Shown here: in pieces, positions 5,353 to 14,900 of the stretch
Numbering within the stretch: the first letter of the stretch is position 1
Layout: each line of letters starts with the position of its first letter
Source: DTU080 sp050945315
GTDB lineage: Bacteria; Bacillota; Limnochordia; DTU080
Assembly: GCA_050945315.1 (NCBI GenBank)
Contig: JBMNSS010000030.1
Span: 1-21,024 of the forward strand
DNA: 21,024 nucleotides
Direction of reading: 5' to 3'
The notes under the pieces: model-generated
Database searches by the model: none
Told to the model about the DNA's origin: nothing
Seen by the model: only the letters and a program-made list of their open reading frames with translations
Made by a program: the position numbers and the translations under genes

Positions 5353-8220
5353 TTAGACATCCTCCCCTATCTTGACTGCTTGTGCCAGGCGCATGCGGAA
5401 CAACACCACCGCGAGCGCAAGCACTCCTACGAGGAGCATGGACAGCAGTACCGCGTAGATCTTTTGGAGATCATTCGGTTCAATGACGATGGCGAACTGC
5501 GGGATGGCCTCTTTGAACTCACTGGTCTGCTCCAGGAACGGTAGGAAGACGTTGCTTATCAGGCGGCCCAGCACGGAACCCACGATGAGGCCCAGACCCA
5601 GGGAGAAGACTTGTTCCAAAGCCAGCATGGATACCAGTTGCCTGACTGAGAGTCCGATGGCTCGCAGCACACCGAAGTGGAGCATTCGCGCTCTCAGCGA
5701 TAGGAACGTGTAAAGGAAAAAGCCCATGATAGTCACGACAACTGAGACAAGAAAGCCAATGGACAAGACACCGAAAAAGCCCATGCGGTGCGGTTCGCGA
5801 CGCCCTTCAATGATCTGCAGGCGACTGTCGGTGGCTGATGAGACCCAGATGCTTTGCTCCCGCAGGTTGTCCACTGCTTCTGTCAATGATGCACCGCGCT
5901 CCATTTTGAGCCAAACGGCATACGGCTCGAGGGTGGTGACCTGCTGCACATGCTGCAGGTTGGTGACGACAATCGTCCCCATTTCCGGGTACAAGGTGGG
6001 CCACAGATCTATCCCCGCCACAATGAAGACATCGATAGGCTGATTCTTCAGCATCAAGGTGATCCAGTCCCCGGGATTGAGGTGGTTTTCTTCCATGAAT
6101 TCGTTGGATATCAATGCTCCCTCGCTGTAGCGCGTCAGGAGGTTTAGATAGTGGAAGAAGTGGACGGGAGTGAGATCCTGGCGATACCACGCCACATCTG
6201 CGAATTCACGGGGGACCACCGCCATCATCTGTCCCTGGCCCTTGAAGTTTCCGCCCACCTGGATGTTGACATTGCGAGTCAGAACCCGCGCCGCGGCTTC
6301 GACTCCGGGAAGATCCTCATGGACGTAAAAGGGCGGCTCGAAAACCAGAGGTTCGGGCGGTCTGTCTTCACCGCTGTCCCCGCCAAAGAGACTGAAAAAA
6401 TCATCGGGATCGCCGGCGGTGGGTAATGACCACTGCTCTGTCAGCACCGCGTCGGCGCCTACGGCATACATGATGCGATCCTCGAAATTGCGAGACAAGG
6501 TGCGAGCCGCTGCCGCCGAGTAGATGCCGAGGGCAACGGTCACGATCAGCAACAGGAGCAACGGCGTATACTGCCGAGCGTTGCGGGCGAGTTGTTTAGT
6601 GGTAAGCGTCCAGCAAACCCCCCGGAAAGATCCTGTGATCCATGACATAAAGTGCATAATGTAGGGGAAGATGCGCAAGACGAACAAACCTGCGCCCAAC
6701 AAGAAGATCACGGGCACGAAAAAGAGCATGGGATCCATCAACATGGCCAGGGCTTCCCTACTGCTTTCAGTCTGTTGCAGCGTCATGATAAGGCGTTGTT
6801 GTGTGAGACTGCGGTAGCCATAGAAAGAGGTGCCCAAGAGAACGAAATCCAGCAGGAATCTCTCCCACAACGGCTTTCGCTGGCTTCGAACAACCTCTTG
6901 TTTGAACGTGACGATACTGAAGCGGGAAGTCCCGATGACCGGGATCAGACAGGCCAGCACTGACACTCCCACCGCGAATGCGCCATAGCGATAGGCATCA
7001 GGTACTATGGTCACCGGTAGTGCCCGGCGGTCTACAAACGACAGAAAACCCGCGGAAGCACCCATGATCCGGGCGATGAACAGACCGATAAAAGGTCCTA
7101 TCACAAAGGCCAGCCCGCCGAGCATAAGCCATTCGACAAGAAAGCTCAAGACAACCTGGAGAGCACTGGCTCCTCGGCTGCGAAGCATGGCAATCTCGTT
7201 TCGTCGCCTGGATACCGTGAGGCTGGCGGTGAGGATGATGTAGTAGAATACCATGCCCAAAATAGGAACCGACAGGGCCCCCAGGAAGAGGGCTATGCCA
7301 CGTGCCGTCTCACTGAAATACTCAAAGATGCGCTGTGGCGAATTCCACAGCCGCGTTTCGGGCATGATCTGGGCCACGTTGGTCTCCAGTTTGGCGAGAG
7401 CACTGGCCAAATCGGGTAGCTGATGGACTCGCACCATCTGGTGATCAAAGATCCAGTTCCAATCCCAATTGGCATCGGTGAGATGACGCTTTTCCGCCAG
7501 CTCCTTTAAGAAAACCTCTTTATCGACGAAGAAGGTGTGATCAAACGGCGGGGCGTAAATCCATTCGGGATGGTTGAGTAGATCATCCGGAGTTCGAAAG
7601 ACTCCGACCACGCGCAAGGTGACCGGTATATCGCTCAACTCACCTTCCGGCGCCGGATACCAATAGATGTAATCTTCACCGACAAGCAGATTGAGTGCTT
7701 CGAGCGTTTCGACATCGACCACGGTCTCGATAATATCGTCTTCTACCTCGGTACTGTACCAGCGACCGTCGATCAAGTTCGTGCGCTCTTGCATGCCTTT
7801 CATGAATGATATATCGGCATAGGGTGATTCAGGGGGTTGGAGATCCTCGCGCACGGGCTCAATACGGTTGATGCCCAAACCACCCGCTTCACTGTAGTGG
7901 ATATCCTCAAGACCTATCAGGTCTTCGATATTCTCGTGTAGGTACTCATCGAGCTCATGGTACTGCTCAAGAGTTATCTCCGGCCCGCCGCGCCGCGACC
8001 AGTGGCTGACCATCACGCTGTAGGGTGGGCGTCCTTCACTGGAAGACAGCCAGCGCCGTAAGAAAGCATCCTGCAGAGAGCCCGAGCTGTATATGGGTAT
8101 GGCGGTTACAATTCCGACGCCCATTGATAGGCCCAACAGCAGGCTCAACTCAAGACGCCAGTTGTTCACTATGTTTTTTATGGTCGTCCACAGGATTGCC
8201 AGTAGCCTCAATACAAGCAC
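5353..8220 (-). CDS. Two-module FtsX/MacB-like ABC permease
   Basis: This 955-residue membrane protein contains two FtsX-type modules. A first membrane helix (about 22-45) is followed by an extracytoplasmic domain (about 50-305). Three helices follow at about 310-440 (ALFLGALSVPILGMVFYYII, the VVLSFLVEWLMLGGLAFV region, and AFAVGVSVLACLIPVIG). A central pair of helices lies at about 500-570. A second extracytoplasmic domain follows (about 585-800), then a last trio of helices to residue ~945. The order is that of large FtsX-family exporters that extrude lipoproteins, peptides or lipids rather than import solutes. The start is GTG at 8220, 16 nt after the adaptor stop. A TTG three codons later with AGGTG upstream is an alternative, so the first residues are uncertain. 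Substrate is not evident. Confidence 0.9.
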   Translation of the reverse strand: MLVLRLLAILWTTIKNIVNNWRLELSLLLGLSMGVGIVTAIPIYSSGSLQDAFLRRWLSSSEGRPPYSVMVSHWSRRGGPEITLEQYHELDEYLHENIEDLIGLEDIHYSEAGGLGINRIEPVREDLQPPESPYADISFMKGMQERTNLIDGRWYSTEVEDDIIETVVDVETLEALNLLVGEDYIYWYPAPEGELSDIPVTLRVVGVFRTPDDLLNHPEWIYAPPFDHTFFVDKEVFLKELAEKRHLTDANWDWNWIFDHQMVRVHQLPDLASALAKLETNVAQIMPETRLWNSPQRIFEYFSETARGIALFLGALSVPILGMVFYYIILTASLTVSRRRNEIAMLRSRGASALQVVLSFLVEWLMLGGLAFVIGPFIGLFIARIMGASAGFLSFVDRRALPVTIVPDAYRYGAFAVGVSVLACLIPVIGTSRFSIVTFKQEVVRSQRKPLWERFLLDFVLLGTSFYGYRSLTQQRLIMTLQQTESSREALAMLMDPMLFFVPVIFLLGAGLFVLRIFPYIMHFMSWITGSFRGVCWTLTTKQLARNARQYTPLLLLLIVTVALGIYSAAAARTLSRNFEDRIMYAVGADAVLTEQWSLPTAGDPDDFFSLFGGDSGEDRPPEPLVFEPPFYVHEDLPGVEAAARVLTRNVNIQVGGNFKGQGQMMAVVPREFADVAWYRQDLTPVHFFHYLNLLTRYSEGALISNEFMEENHLNPGDWITLMLKNQPIDVFIVAGIDLWPTLYPEMGTIVVTNLQHVQQVTTLEPYAVWLKMERGASLTEAVDNLREQSIWVSSATDSRLQIIEGRREPHRMGFFGVLSIGFLVSVVVTIMGFFLYTFLSLRARMLHFGVLRAIGLSVRQLVSMLALEQVFSLGLGLIVGSVLGRLISNVFLPFLEQTSEFKEAIPQFAIVIEPNDLQKIYAVLLSMLLVGVLALAVVLFRMRLAQAVKIGEDV

Positions 8221-8236
8221 CTGCTTCCCGTACTAG

Positions 8237-9250
8237 CTATTTGCCTATGACGAGCATTCCTTCTTCCAAGCCGTCCAGAATCTCAACATGGGTGGCTCCG
8301 CGAATGCCGACTTGGACGTCGATCTCGCGGCGCGTCTCACCCTCCAAGACGCGTACATAGGTGCGCCCCATGAATTCGCGCAAGGCTGCTTTGGGAATCA
8401 GTAAAGCATCTGGCTTCTCTTGAACCACAATGATGGCAGTCATGAGATCGTTCATGCGCAGGCGTACGCCCGGGTTTTGAAAGCGAATACGGACACGTCG
8501 GTCACGTTCAGCACCGGTAGCCGTACGTTCCGCATAGGACGGGATTTGCGCCACATAGCCGTCTACCCAGGTTCCTCGCGTAACCTCCACCTTGACCGGC
8601 TGCTCGGGAGTGATGCGCTGGAAGTCGTCTTCGCTGTACAACTCCATGTGGATCTCCAGCTCGCTCGGATCAGCGATGGTTAACACCGGATCATACTCTT
8701 TGACGGTGAGTCCGGCTTGAGTGTAGGTACGCACAATGACACCGTCATAGGGAGCTCTGATAGTGGCCTGGTCGATCCGGTCCACAAGATAATCATGTTT
8801 GAGCTGTTCCCGCTCAAACGCCAGCCGTTGCATTTGCAGGTCGGGGCTGTCTTTGCGGCCCTCAATACGAGCCAGTTCTTCCATCCGTTCCAGACGCAGA
8901 CGGACCTCCTCCAGCGAAATCTTGGCCAATCTGAGTTCGTGCTCAAGATCACCGATTTCCAACTGGGCCAACACGGTGTCTTTCTCCACCGGTTGCTGCA
9001 GGCGGACATCCATGGTCTTGATGCGTCCGGGACGAGTGAAATACAACTGGGTCTCCAATACCGGGGCCACGCGTCCGAGACCTCTGATTTCTTCGGCTAT
9101 GAATCCTCTTTCCACCTCATAGGTCACGACCCGCGAAGGCGGGGGATCTTCGAGAACCGGGATCGCATATTCCTCCTCTTCGGGAAACAGCGAGCAACCG
9201 GCCAGAGATACGAGAAGCACAAGCAACAACAAGTTGCGGGAGAAGCGCAT
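8237..9250 (-). CDS. HlyD/MacA-family lipoprotein adaptor
   Basis: This is a 337-residue periplasmic adaptor of an ABC-type tripartite exporter. The N-terminus is a lipoprotein signal (MRFSRNLLLLVLLVSLAGC) with lipobox LAGC, so the mature protein should be lipid-anchored. A beta strand and lipoyl-like half (about 45-95) is followed by a helical hairpin (ELRLAKISLEEVRLRLERME to about residue 160). The second lipoyl half (IRAPYDGVIVRTYTQAGLTV) and beta-barrel/membrane-proximal segments (MNDLMTAIIVVQEKPDALLI) complete the usual MacA layout. The start is the ATG at 9250 with GGGAGGG upstream; the TTG six codons earlier overlaps that site and is rejected. The gene follows ATPase 1 and precedes the permease on the same strand. 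No outer-membrane TolC partner is in the window. Confidence 0.9.
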   Translation of the reverse strand: MRFSRNLLLLVLLVSLAGCSLFPEEEEYAIPVLEDPPPSRVVTYEVERGFIAEEIRGLGRVAPVLETQLYFTRPGRIKTMDVRLQQPVEKDTVLAQLEIGDLEHELRLAKISLEEVRLRLERMEELARIEGRKDSPDLQMQRLAFEREQLKHDYLVDRIDQATIRAPYDGVIVRTYTQAGLTVKEYDPVLTIADPSELEIHMELYSEDDFQRITPEQPVKVEVTRGTWVDGYVAQIPSYAERTATGAERDRRVRIRFQNPGVRLRMNDLMTAIIVVQEKPDALLIPKAALREFMGRTYVRVLEGETRREIDVQVGIRGATHVEILDGLEEGMLVIGK

Positions 9251-9287
9251 TTGTCCAAACCCTCCCAAGTCAGCAAGTCATCCGATT

Positions 9288-10022
9288 CTAAACGATTCGG
9301 CCGTCGTCGAGAGCGTACACCGTATCCGCAAAAGGTGCGGCACCTGGATCGTGAGTGACCATACAGACTGTGATGCCTTCATGTTGTACAATGTCTCGGA
9401 ATAACGTGAGGATCTTTTGGCCGGTGACGGTGTCGAGTTCGCCTGTGGGTTCATCAGCCAGCAGCATCGCAGGCTTCGTGGCTAAAGCCCGAGCAATGCA
9501 GACGCGCTGCTGTTCACCGCCTGACAGCTCAAAGACGCGATGTCTGGCCCGTTTCCACAAACCCACCATTTCCAGGCATTCTCTTACGCGGGCTCTGCGC
9601 TGACGACCCGGCCCTCCAATGATGCGGAGGGGAACCTCGACGTTTTCATAGGCAGTCAGTGTGGGCAACAACGCGAACGACTGAAACACAAAGCCGATCT
9701 CTCTGCGTCGCCATTTGGTAAGGGCTCTTTCTGAGAATGTGCTGAGATCCTTACCGCGAAAAACCACCTTGCCTTTCGTGGGGCGATCAAGACCTCCGAG
9801 GATGTTCAGCAAGGTAGTCTTACCGGAACCGGAGCGACCGCTCAACACCACAAACGTGCCTTCCCGGATGTTAAGATCGATCCCTCGCAGAGCGTGCACT
9901 TCCTGATCGCCAACTCGAAAAGTGCGTTCCACACCGACCAGTTGGGCCACGAACTGCTTTCCGCTCGCGTCGGATGATGTGGATCGGTCTTGCTCGTTTT
10001 CGATAGGTAGATGATCAGTCAT
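9288..10022 (-). CDS. ABC transporter ATPase (LolD/MacB-type)
   Basis: This 244-residue ATPase has Walker A GRSGSGKTT (62-70), Q-loop Gln114, signature LSGGEQQR (166-173), Walker B LLADEPTG (187-194) and switch His224, the full set for hydrolysis. The LolD-like spacing and the 'GLDRPTKG' and 'ENVEVPL' phrases place it in the export-type MacB/LolD/FtsE group. It is the first gene of the operon. The ATG at 10022 has GGGAGG 11-12 nt upstream, a rather long spacing; that ribosome site can pair with an upstream CTTCCC (hairpin 10035-10052), so initiation could be controlled. The operon has two ATPase genes but one adaptor and one two-module permease. The two ATPases may form a heterodimer or serve distinct steps; both have intact catalytic residues. 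Confidence 0.95.
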   Translation of the reverse strand: MTDHLPIENEQDRSTSSDASGKQFVAQLVGVERTFRVGDQEVHALRGIDLNIREGTFVVLSGRSGSGKTTLLNILGGLDRPTKGKVVFRGKDLSTFSERALTKWRRREIGFVFQSFALLPTLTAYENVEVPLRIIGGPGRQRRARVRECLEMVGLWKRARHRVFELSGGEQQRVCIARALATKPAMLLADEPTGELDTVTGQKILTLFRDIVQHEGITVCMVTHDPGAAPFADTVYALDDGRIV

Positions 10023-10034
10023 ATGTTAACGGGA

Positions 10035-10052
10035 CCTCCCTTTACCGGGAAG
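10035..10052 (-). promoter_or_regulatory. Possible Shine-Dalgarno-sequestering hairpin
   Basis: On the minus strand CUUCCC (10052-10047) can pair with GGGAGG (10040-10035), the ribosome binding site of ATPase 1, across a GGUAAA loop (6 bp, one G-U). The CUUCC arm is the conserved 3' tail of the adjacent repeated leader element, giving a simple way for the element to gate translation. Confidence 0.45.
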
Positions 10053-10125
10053 CACCGCGGGCGGTGCGACCCCGCCGAACCGCTTGGGTGGTAGTCATGG
10101 CGCTCGGGCATCTGATGATCGGCGG
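10048..10125 (-). ncRNA. Tandem leader RNA element, copy 1 (proximal)
   Basis: A 78-nt unit in the 5' leader of the ABC operon. It aligns without gaps to copy 2 (10167-10244): I count 53 of 78 identical (about 68%). Numbering i from 10125 downwards, the predicted pairs are P1 5-9/55-59, P2 14-18/23-27, P3 34-38/43-47 and P4 59-64/69-74. Here P3 is ACCAC/GCGGT (one A-C mismatch) and P4 is GCACCG/CGGTGC. The unit ends GCTTCC, whose tail forms the possible anti-Shine-Dalgarno arm of the gene downstream. I know of no described riboswitch with this layout. Confidence 0.5.
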
Positions 10126-10166
10126 AAATGCCTTTCTCCCTATTACATTTGTATTAACGTTGTCCT

Positions 10167-10244
10167 GGAAGCACCACTGATGGTGCGACCCTGCAAAATC
10201 GCTATGGCGATGATCATGGCACTTGCGTCCCGAATGGTCGGTTG
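10167..10244 (-). ncRNA. Tandem leader RNA element, copy 2 (distal)
   Basis: The second unit begins 119 nt further from the gene. Compared with copy 1 its stems change in a compensated way: P3 is ATCGC/GCGAT (T-A for C-G), the top of P4 is A-T for G-C (GCACCA/TGGTGC), and an inner P2 pair is A-T for G-C. P2 is closed by a GCAA (GNRA) loop in minus-strand sense, and P1 has a U-G in copy 1, both favouring transcription on the minus strand. The most conserved stretches are GCCATGA (i 25-31) and GGGTCGCACC (i 54-63). Confidence 0.5.
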
Positions 10245-10703
10245 CCATTTTTTCGTTCAGACACTTGACGCTGTGGAGCGGGATGGCGGGGGTGTGTCAA
10301 GAGCCCCCTGCCCACGTCTCCACGTCTGTGCACCTGCCACACACCTCAACGGTGGCGATGGTCTCCTCGCCAATGTTATCGAGCGGTTTTTTCAGGCAAT
10401 AGCCTGCCGCAGAGCCCGGAGCCGGAGAAGCATCCCGGGGTGCCTATGTCATTCGCTCGTAACTCAGCCGGTCGTCAGACGCACTTAGGTTGATTGAGTT
10501 TGCGACTGTCGCCGCACATGATTGACCCTCGCAGGCCGGGGGGCCTGAGAAGGTCGATCAAGTCAAGTGCTCAACAGCTATGGACCTACCTCTTAACTGA
10601 TTTCGCAGACCAAAGCAAGTTTCCTGCTCAACATCACTGCTACTTTTGCTTTTGTCACTCTTTATATGTGAAGTTGGCACCCACGGGGGAAGCGCTCAGC
10701 GGC
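10245..10703. other. Gene-free stretch upstream of the leader RNA
   Basis: No convincing reading frame is seen. The upstream part of the ABC operon promoter region should lie here. A minus-strand TTGACA (10295-10300) has no good -10 at the right distance and is part of a 6-bp inverted repeat (10264-10269/10296-10301). Other hairpins seen are CAGGCC/GGCCTG near 10530-10546 and TGGCGA/TCGCCA near 10355-10375, neither followed by a T-run. A degenerate stretch near 10422-10476 loosely resembles the leader element. Confidence 0.5.
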
Positions 10704-11702
10704 CTATTTCAGGTCTTCCGCCAACCTCGACAAGACCTCAGCCGCTCGGGACTCGTGTCGCTTGATGAGAAGGACCCGTTCTCTCATCTCTTGGAGCTCG
10801 TCAGGCGATGTAAACGCAGCGCGTACGTACGAGCGATCAACATCGCGGATGAGGGAACGAGTGGTCTGACTGTAGCAAAAATCCAACTCACTGAGCTGGA
10901 GGGTGCTTGTGCCCGGTAAGAGCTCACTAACCTCCGAAAGATAGCGCAAAGCGGCCATACGGGCATCACGCGTCAGCGTTGCCAGTCGGAGATGGCACAT
11001 CCAGGCGTCGGGATCTTCGTGGGGCGCAAGCAGGAAGTCCGCCCACAGATCATAGACATCTGATTCTGCGGCCGGGGAGCACAGAACCAGACTTAGACGT
11101 GCCATGTCGGTTGCCGAGTAACGGGGGGGATTCGGGTTGTCAAAGCAAAGAGCCACATAGGGCGGTTGTACCAGCAGCTCGAGAGCGCTGCTGCGGGTAT
11201 GAAAACCATAGAATATGTCGTTTTGCCATCCGACGATAAGCCCCCACAGATGAGCATGGGCTCCGGGCCAACCGCCGAATACCATGGTGGGCGTACCGCG
11301 GCGCAAAAGAAGGCGTATGTCTTCAATGGCTTGGTCATCCCATACGGTCTGAGCGATCTTAGGCGCCGTTTGAGTGCGAAGCAACGTGGTCTGGCTTCCA
11401 GGCCTCTTGCCGTGTTTCTCAGTCTCGTTTGCGGCTGAATCAGAGCCGATGATGCTCCATCGCACGCCGAGTGCATCGCCGATGAATGGCATGCGCACGG
11501 CGAGCTCTTCCCATCCTTTTTGTTCATCGTACTCCCACGGGACTGCGCGGAAAGCGACACCGGTAATGCCGGCCAACATCGAATAGGAGGTCGGACGTGC
11601 CGCGGCCCTCAACGCAGCCTGCAAGGCGAGTAAAAAAGAGTTCGCCTGCGCTGGCGTTTCGATCGACACTGTACAACCGTCAACGAACAGACGGTCCTGC
11701 AT
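10704..11702 (-). CDS. Uncharacterised 332-residue protein
   Basis: No family is recognised with confidence. The start is the ATG at 11702, with AAAGGAG 7 nt upstream; the open frame upstream is not coding. There is no signal peptide or membrane segment, so it should be cytoplasmic. The N-terminal half (TSYSMLAGITGVAFRAVPWE, later RRGTPTMVFGGWPGAHAHLW then GLIVGW) has the general look of BtrH-type or C39-like papain-fold proteins, in which a 'G.P.......H...vvGy' stretch carries the catalytic His. The expected catalytic Cys is not obvious where SYSML stands, so it may be an inactive relative or an acyl-transfer enzyme (weak inference). The C-terminal ~120 residues are helical and charged. It lies immediately upstream of the ABC operon leader on the same strand and divergent from the large surface protein. 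Confidence 0.8.
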   Translation of the reverse strand: MQDRLFVDGCTVSIETPAQANSFLLALQAALRAAARPTSYSMLAGITGVAFRAVPWEYDEQKGWEELAVRMPFIGDALGVRWSIIGSDSAANETEKHGKRPGSQTTLLRTQTAPKIAQTVWDDQAIEDIRLLLRRGTPTMVFGGWPGAHAHLWGLIVGWQNDIFYGFHTRSSALELLVQPPYVALCFDNPNPPRYSATDMARLSLVLCSPAAESDVYDLWADFLLAPHEDPDAWMCHLRLATLTRDARMAALRYLSEVSELLPGTSTLQLSELDFCYSQTTRSLIRDVDRSYVRAAFTSPDELQEMRERVLLIKRHESRAAEVLSRLAEDLK

Positions 11703-11870
11703 AGCTAGGCTCCTTTCTTGATTACTCAGCCTTTTCTTGGCGCATGGATGATCTTCCCGGTTCGCATTCGCCAGAGCAGGTCCTTCAATCTTCTTGTGTG
11801 TGAGGAGATTTCCTGCTGTAGCGATATGGCGTATCCTGGATGAGGCTGAGTGCATCGGTGGGAGGGACCT

Positions 11871-11963
11871 ATGGATAAACAAGGAATTTGTAAGTGTGAT
11901 GAATCGAGGGGGATACGGTCGTGTTTCAACGGAGAGTCGCCGGCATTTTTTTCTTGTTCGTGA
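11871..11963 (+). CDS. Possible 30-residue Cys-rich leader peptide
   Basis: An ATG at 11871 with GGGAGGG 4 nt upstream opens a 30-residue frame beginning MDKQGICKCDESRG and ending ESPAFFSCS, with four cysteines. It overlaps the start of the surface-protein gene in another frame. It may be translated as an upstream ORF; nothing beyond the ribosome site supports it. Confidence 0.25.
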   Translation: MDKQGICKCDESRGIRSCFNGESPAFFSCS

Positions 11964-14900
11964 CGTTGTTGCTGAGCACAAGTGCCCTGCGCGGTGAGGG
12001 CGCGTCCATCAGAATCGATGCCATAGAACCGGAGGTCGGGTTCACCTATCCGTCTTCGGGCCTTCCGGATGCCTTCTCTTTCAGGATATCTCATATGCCG
12101 ACTGAACTCCATAGCTTTACCGCCGTGGTTGAGGTCGTGCAGCGGGGTAAGCCGGTATGGGTGAGCTCGCCGGTAAATCTCAGTCGTTCCGCTCACACGG
12201 ACGATGCTTTTGTCACGGTCCCCGTTCCGGCGGGGGTATCTTTTGTGGGCGGTCTGGAGTATCGGTGGGTCGTTCATCTTTTCGATGCCCAAGGCGACCG
12301 TCTGGCCAGATCACCACGTATGGACTTCAGTGTGGAAAACGAGGCGCCCGTCGTGCGCATCCAGTCCGCCGATTCTCAGGGCGATGCCATTTTGCACGCC
12401 CGCGTGGGAGACACCCTTTTGTTGAAGGCCGATGTGCATGACGCGGAAGATGAGATGCTGGGCTTTCGCACTGACGTGGATTGGTGGGTAAGCAAGCCCG
12501 AGGCGGATGCACCGATTCACATTGCGTCCGGGCGCACCTTGAGCCTTCCCGTCCATGTCCCCGGTGCTTATCTGTTTGAGGCCACGGCGGTTGATAAGTT
12601 CGGCAGGACCGGATCGGCTCAAATGCGGGTGGTGGTTGAGGCGGGTCTCACGCCCGGTTTTGTGCAACCCGTACCGATAGTAACCGAAATCCCCTGCGAA
12701 TCGTTGGAGGTATGTCCCATTGGGGAAGATGATCTCCCCAGGCCCCGGGTTGAGGTTGTGGTTACATCAAACACGGCCGAGGGCGGGCCTGAGGTGTTTT
12801 TTTCGGAGGCCGGTCATTTTTTCTATGTCGGCGATGTCATAGGTTTTGTCGCTCAAGCGCCCATGGAGACAGAGTATGAATGGTACTGGTATGCAGACGG
12901 TGTTGAGGCGGGACGCGACAGTACATACAATCACGTTCTGAGCAGCGAAGGAGACACCGAGATCACCTTAGAGGTTGTCGATGCCCACGGAAGGCGCGCT
13001 TCAGACACTACATATCTGGTGGGGATCCTTGATCGGCAGCCGCCTCAGATAAGGATGGAGTCTCTTGTCGATGGCGCCGTGGTGCCGCTTGGCCAACCGG
13101 TGCGTCTTTCAGCGGAGGCCGAAGATCCGCAAGGTCCCGACAGAGTACTACCCTTGAGCTGGTATGTAAACGGCAAGCCCTTGCCGCCTGATGTCGAGGT
13201 TTTTGTGCCCGAAGAAGAGGGCGTGTATTCCGTTACCGTGAGTGGCCGCGACAGAGCAGGCAACTACGGAGGGACAAGCATCACAGTGATGACGGCGGAC
13301 GCGGAGGATCTCCGAAAAGAGACCGAAACGCCTCCTTCATGGCGCATCGCCGATCTGCGCTTTCCTGTCGTAGGCGTGGCGGGTCATTGCCATGACATAG
13401 CAGCCGTGATAGACGATAAGGGCGATGAACCGCTTACGGTCACTTGGTTGGTGAACGGAGCGCCTGTTACTGCGCGGTCTTTGCGGGGGGCAGGTGAACT
13501 TGCCGTACCCATCTGCTTTCCATACGCCGGTGAGTATAACGTGGCGGTGAGGGTAGAAGACCGCTTTGGAAGACACCGGGAGTGGGCCGGACAGCTGTCG
13601 GTGATCAATCCGAAGGGCCCAACCATAGTCTGGCCCCTGTCACGAGGGGAAACCACACTCCTGTTGGGTAATCCCGTTTACTTCGAGGCCCTCAATCTAC
13701 CTGTCAACGCCACCGTTGAATGGGTGTCGGATCAAGACGGTCTGCTTGCAGAAGGAAAAGCCGCTTTTGAAGCGGAGTTGTCGCCCGGATTTCATGAGAT
13801 AGCCCTGTGGATGGATGACTTCGTAACCACGGTGGAAATCGTGGTTGATGACACGCAGCAACCCGTGAGTGTGCAATCCATGGCGACGGCATGCTCCGGA
13901 GGACGTCAAGCCGAGGCCATGCCCCTTGATTTGGAGCACAAACCGATAGATGAGGCCGCGGCCCACATGCCCCAGGTTATACGCGTCGGAGTCCCGGATC
14001 ACGTACCGATCCGTAACGCGAGCCTTTTCTTGCGTCCGCAAGGATTCCAGGGATTCTACCGTATACCCATGATGCGCTTTCAGGGAGAGTACCGCGCCAT
14101 CATACCCGCCGATCTCATGGAGCCCGGCGCGGTGGAGTATTTCGTCGAAGTCATGACCGCTGATTGCCGGACAGTGAGCTATCCATCCTTTGATGCGGCT
14201 CGCAAACCTTTACGCATGGTTGTACACGATCAGCCGACCTTTGACACTTCACCGAACGGGAGTTCTCTCGATGGGCACGGAACGCTGGAGATAGGCGGTG
14301 CATCCTTCCGGGGATTCTCTGGCGTTGTCGATGCCAAAGCAACCTGGGGTCCGCTGGATATGCGACTCCGTTTGGACTCCTCGGAAGAGCACGAGCACGA
14401 GGTGCATTACCGAGCTCGTCTTCTTCAGGTGGCTTTAGGCCATGTATCATCTGCAGCAGCACCTTTAGGCTTGGATCACACATATCACAAGGGGATCGAC
14501 ATGACCATGGGCCTGGGTCCGCTCTCTTTACAGGTGGTGCATGGGCGGATCACAGGCGAACTGCTCGAACAGCCCCAAACCCGAGAGCTGGTAGCCCTCC
14601 GCCCGAGCCTCTATACTGAGCCGCTCAATTTTGCGCTCAGCGTGGTCAAGATCCGTGACGAAGAGACATTGGATCCGGACGGCGCGGATCCTGAAGTCAA
14701 TTACGTGATCGACGGTCAGGCGGGTCTGGGCTTTTTCGGCAGGAGACTGGCCCTGGAGGCGGAGACGGCCTTAAGCCTCTATCACGATAACGCCCGAGGA
14801 GACCTATGGAGTGTTATTGATACCTATCGCAACGATCCGGATCTGGACCGAGCGTCTAAGACCACCTTGCGCTTGCTCGACGAAATACCTGATCAGTTCC

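Noticed and set aside
10048..10244. Leader repeats as known riboswitches (c-di-GMP-I or T-box)
   Set aside because: Copy 2 has GGGACGCAA like c-di-GMP-I aptamers, but copy 1 does not. GGGTCGCACC resembles the T-box motif, but the invariant TGGN is lacking. Neither fits both copies.
10201..10255. Plus-strand intrinsic terminator (ATGGCA/TGCCAT then T6)
   Set aside because: No plus-strand gene ends here, and the stem overlaps the leader element on the minus strand, so it may be coincidental.
10295..10300. TTGACA -35 for the ABC operon
   Set aside because: No acceptable -10 at 16-18 nt; the hexamer is part of an inverted repeat with 10264-10269.
10422..10476. Third degenerate copy of the leader element
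   Set aside because: Short matches (CGAGCG, ATGAC, GATGCTTC) are in the right order but need a large gap, and the P4 stem has an A-C mismatch on the minus strand. Not enough to call.
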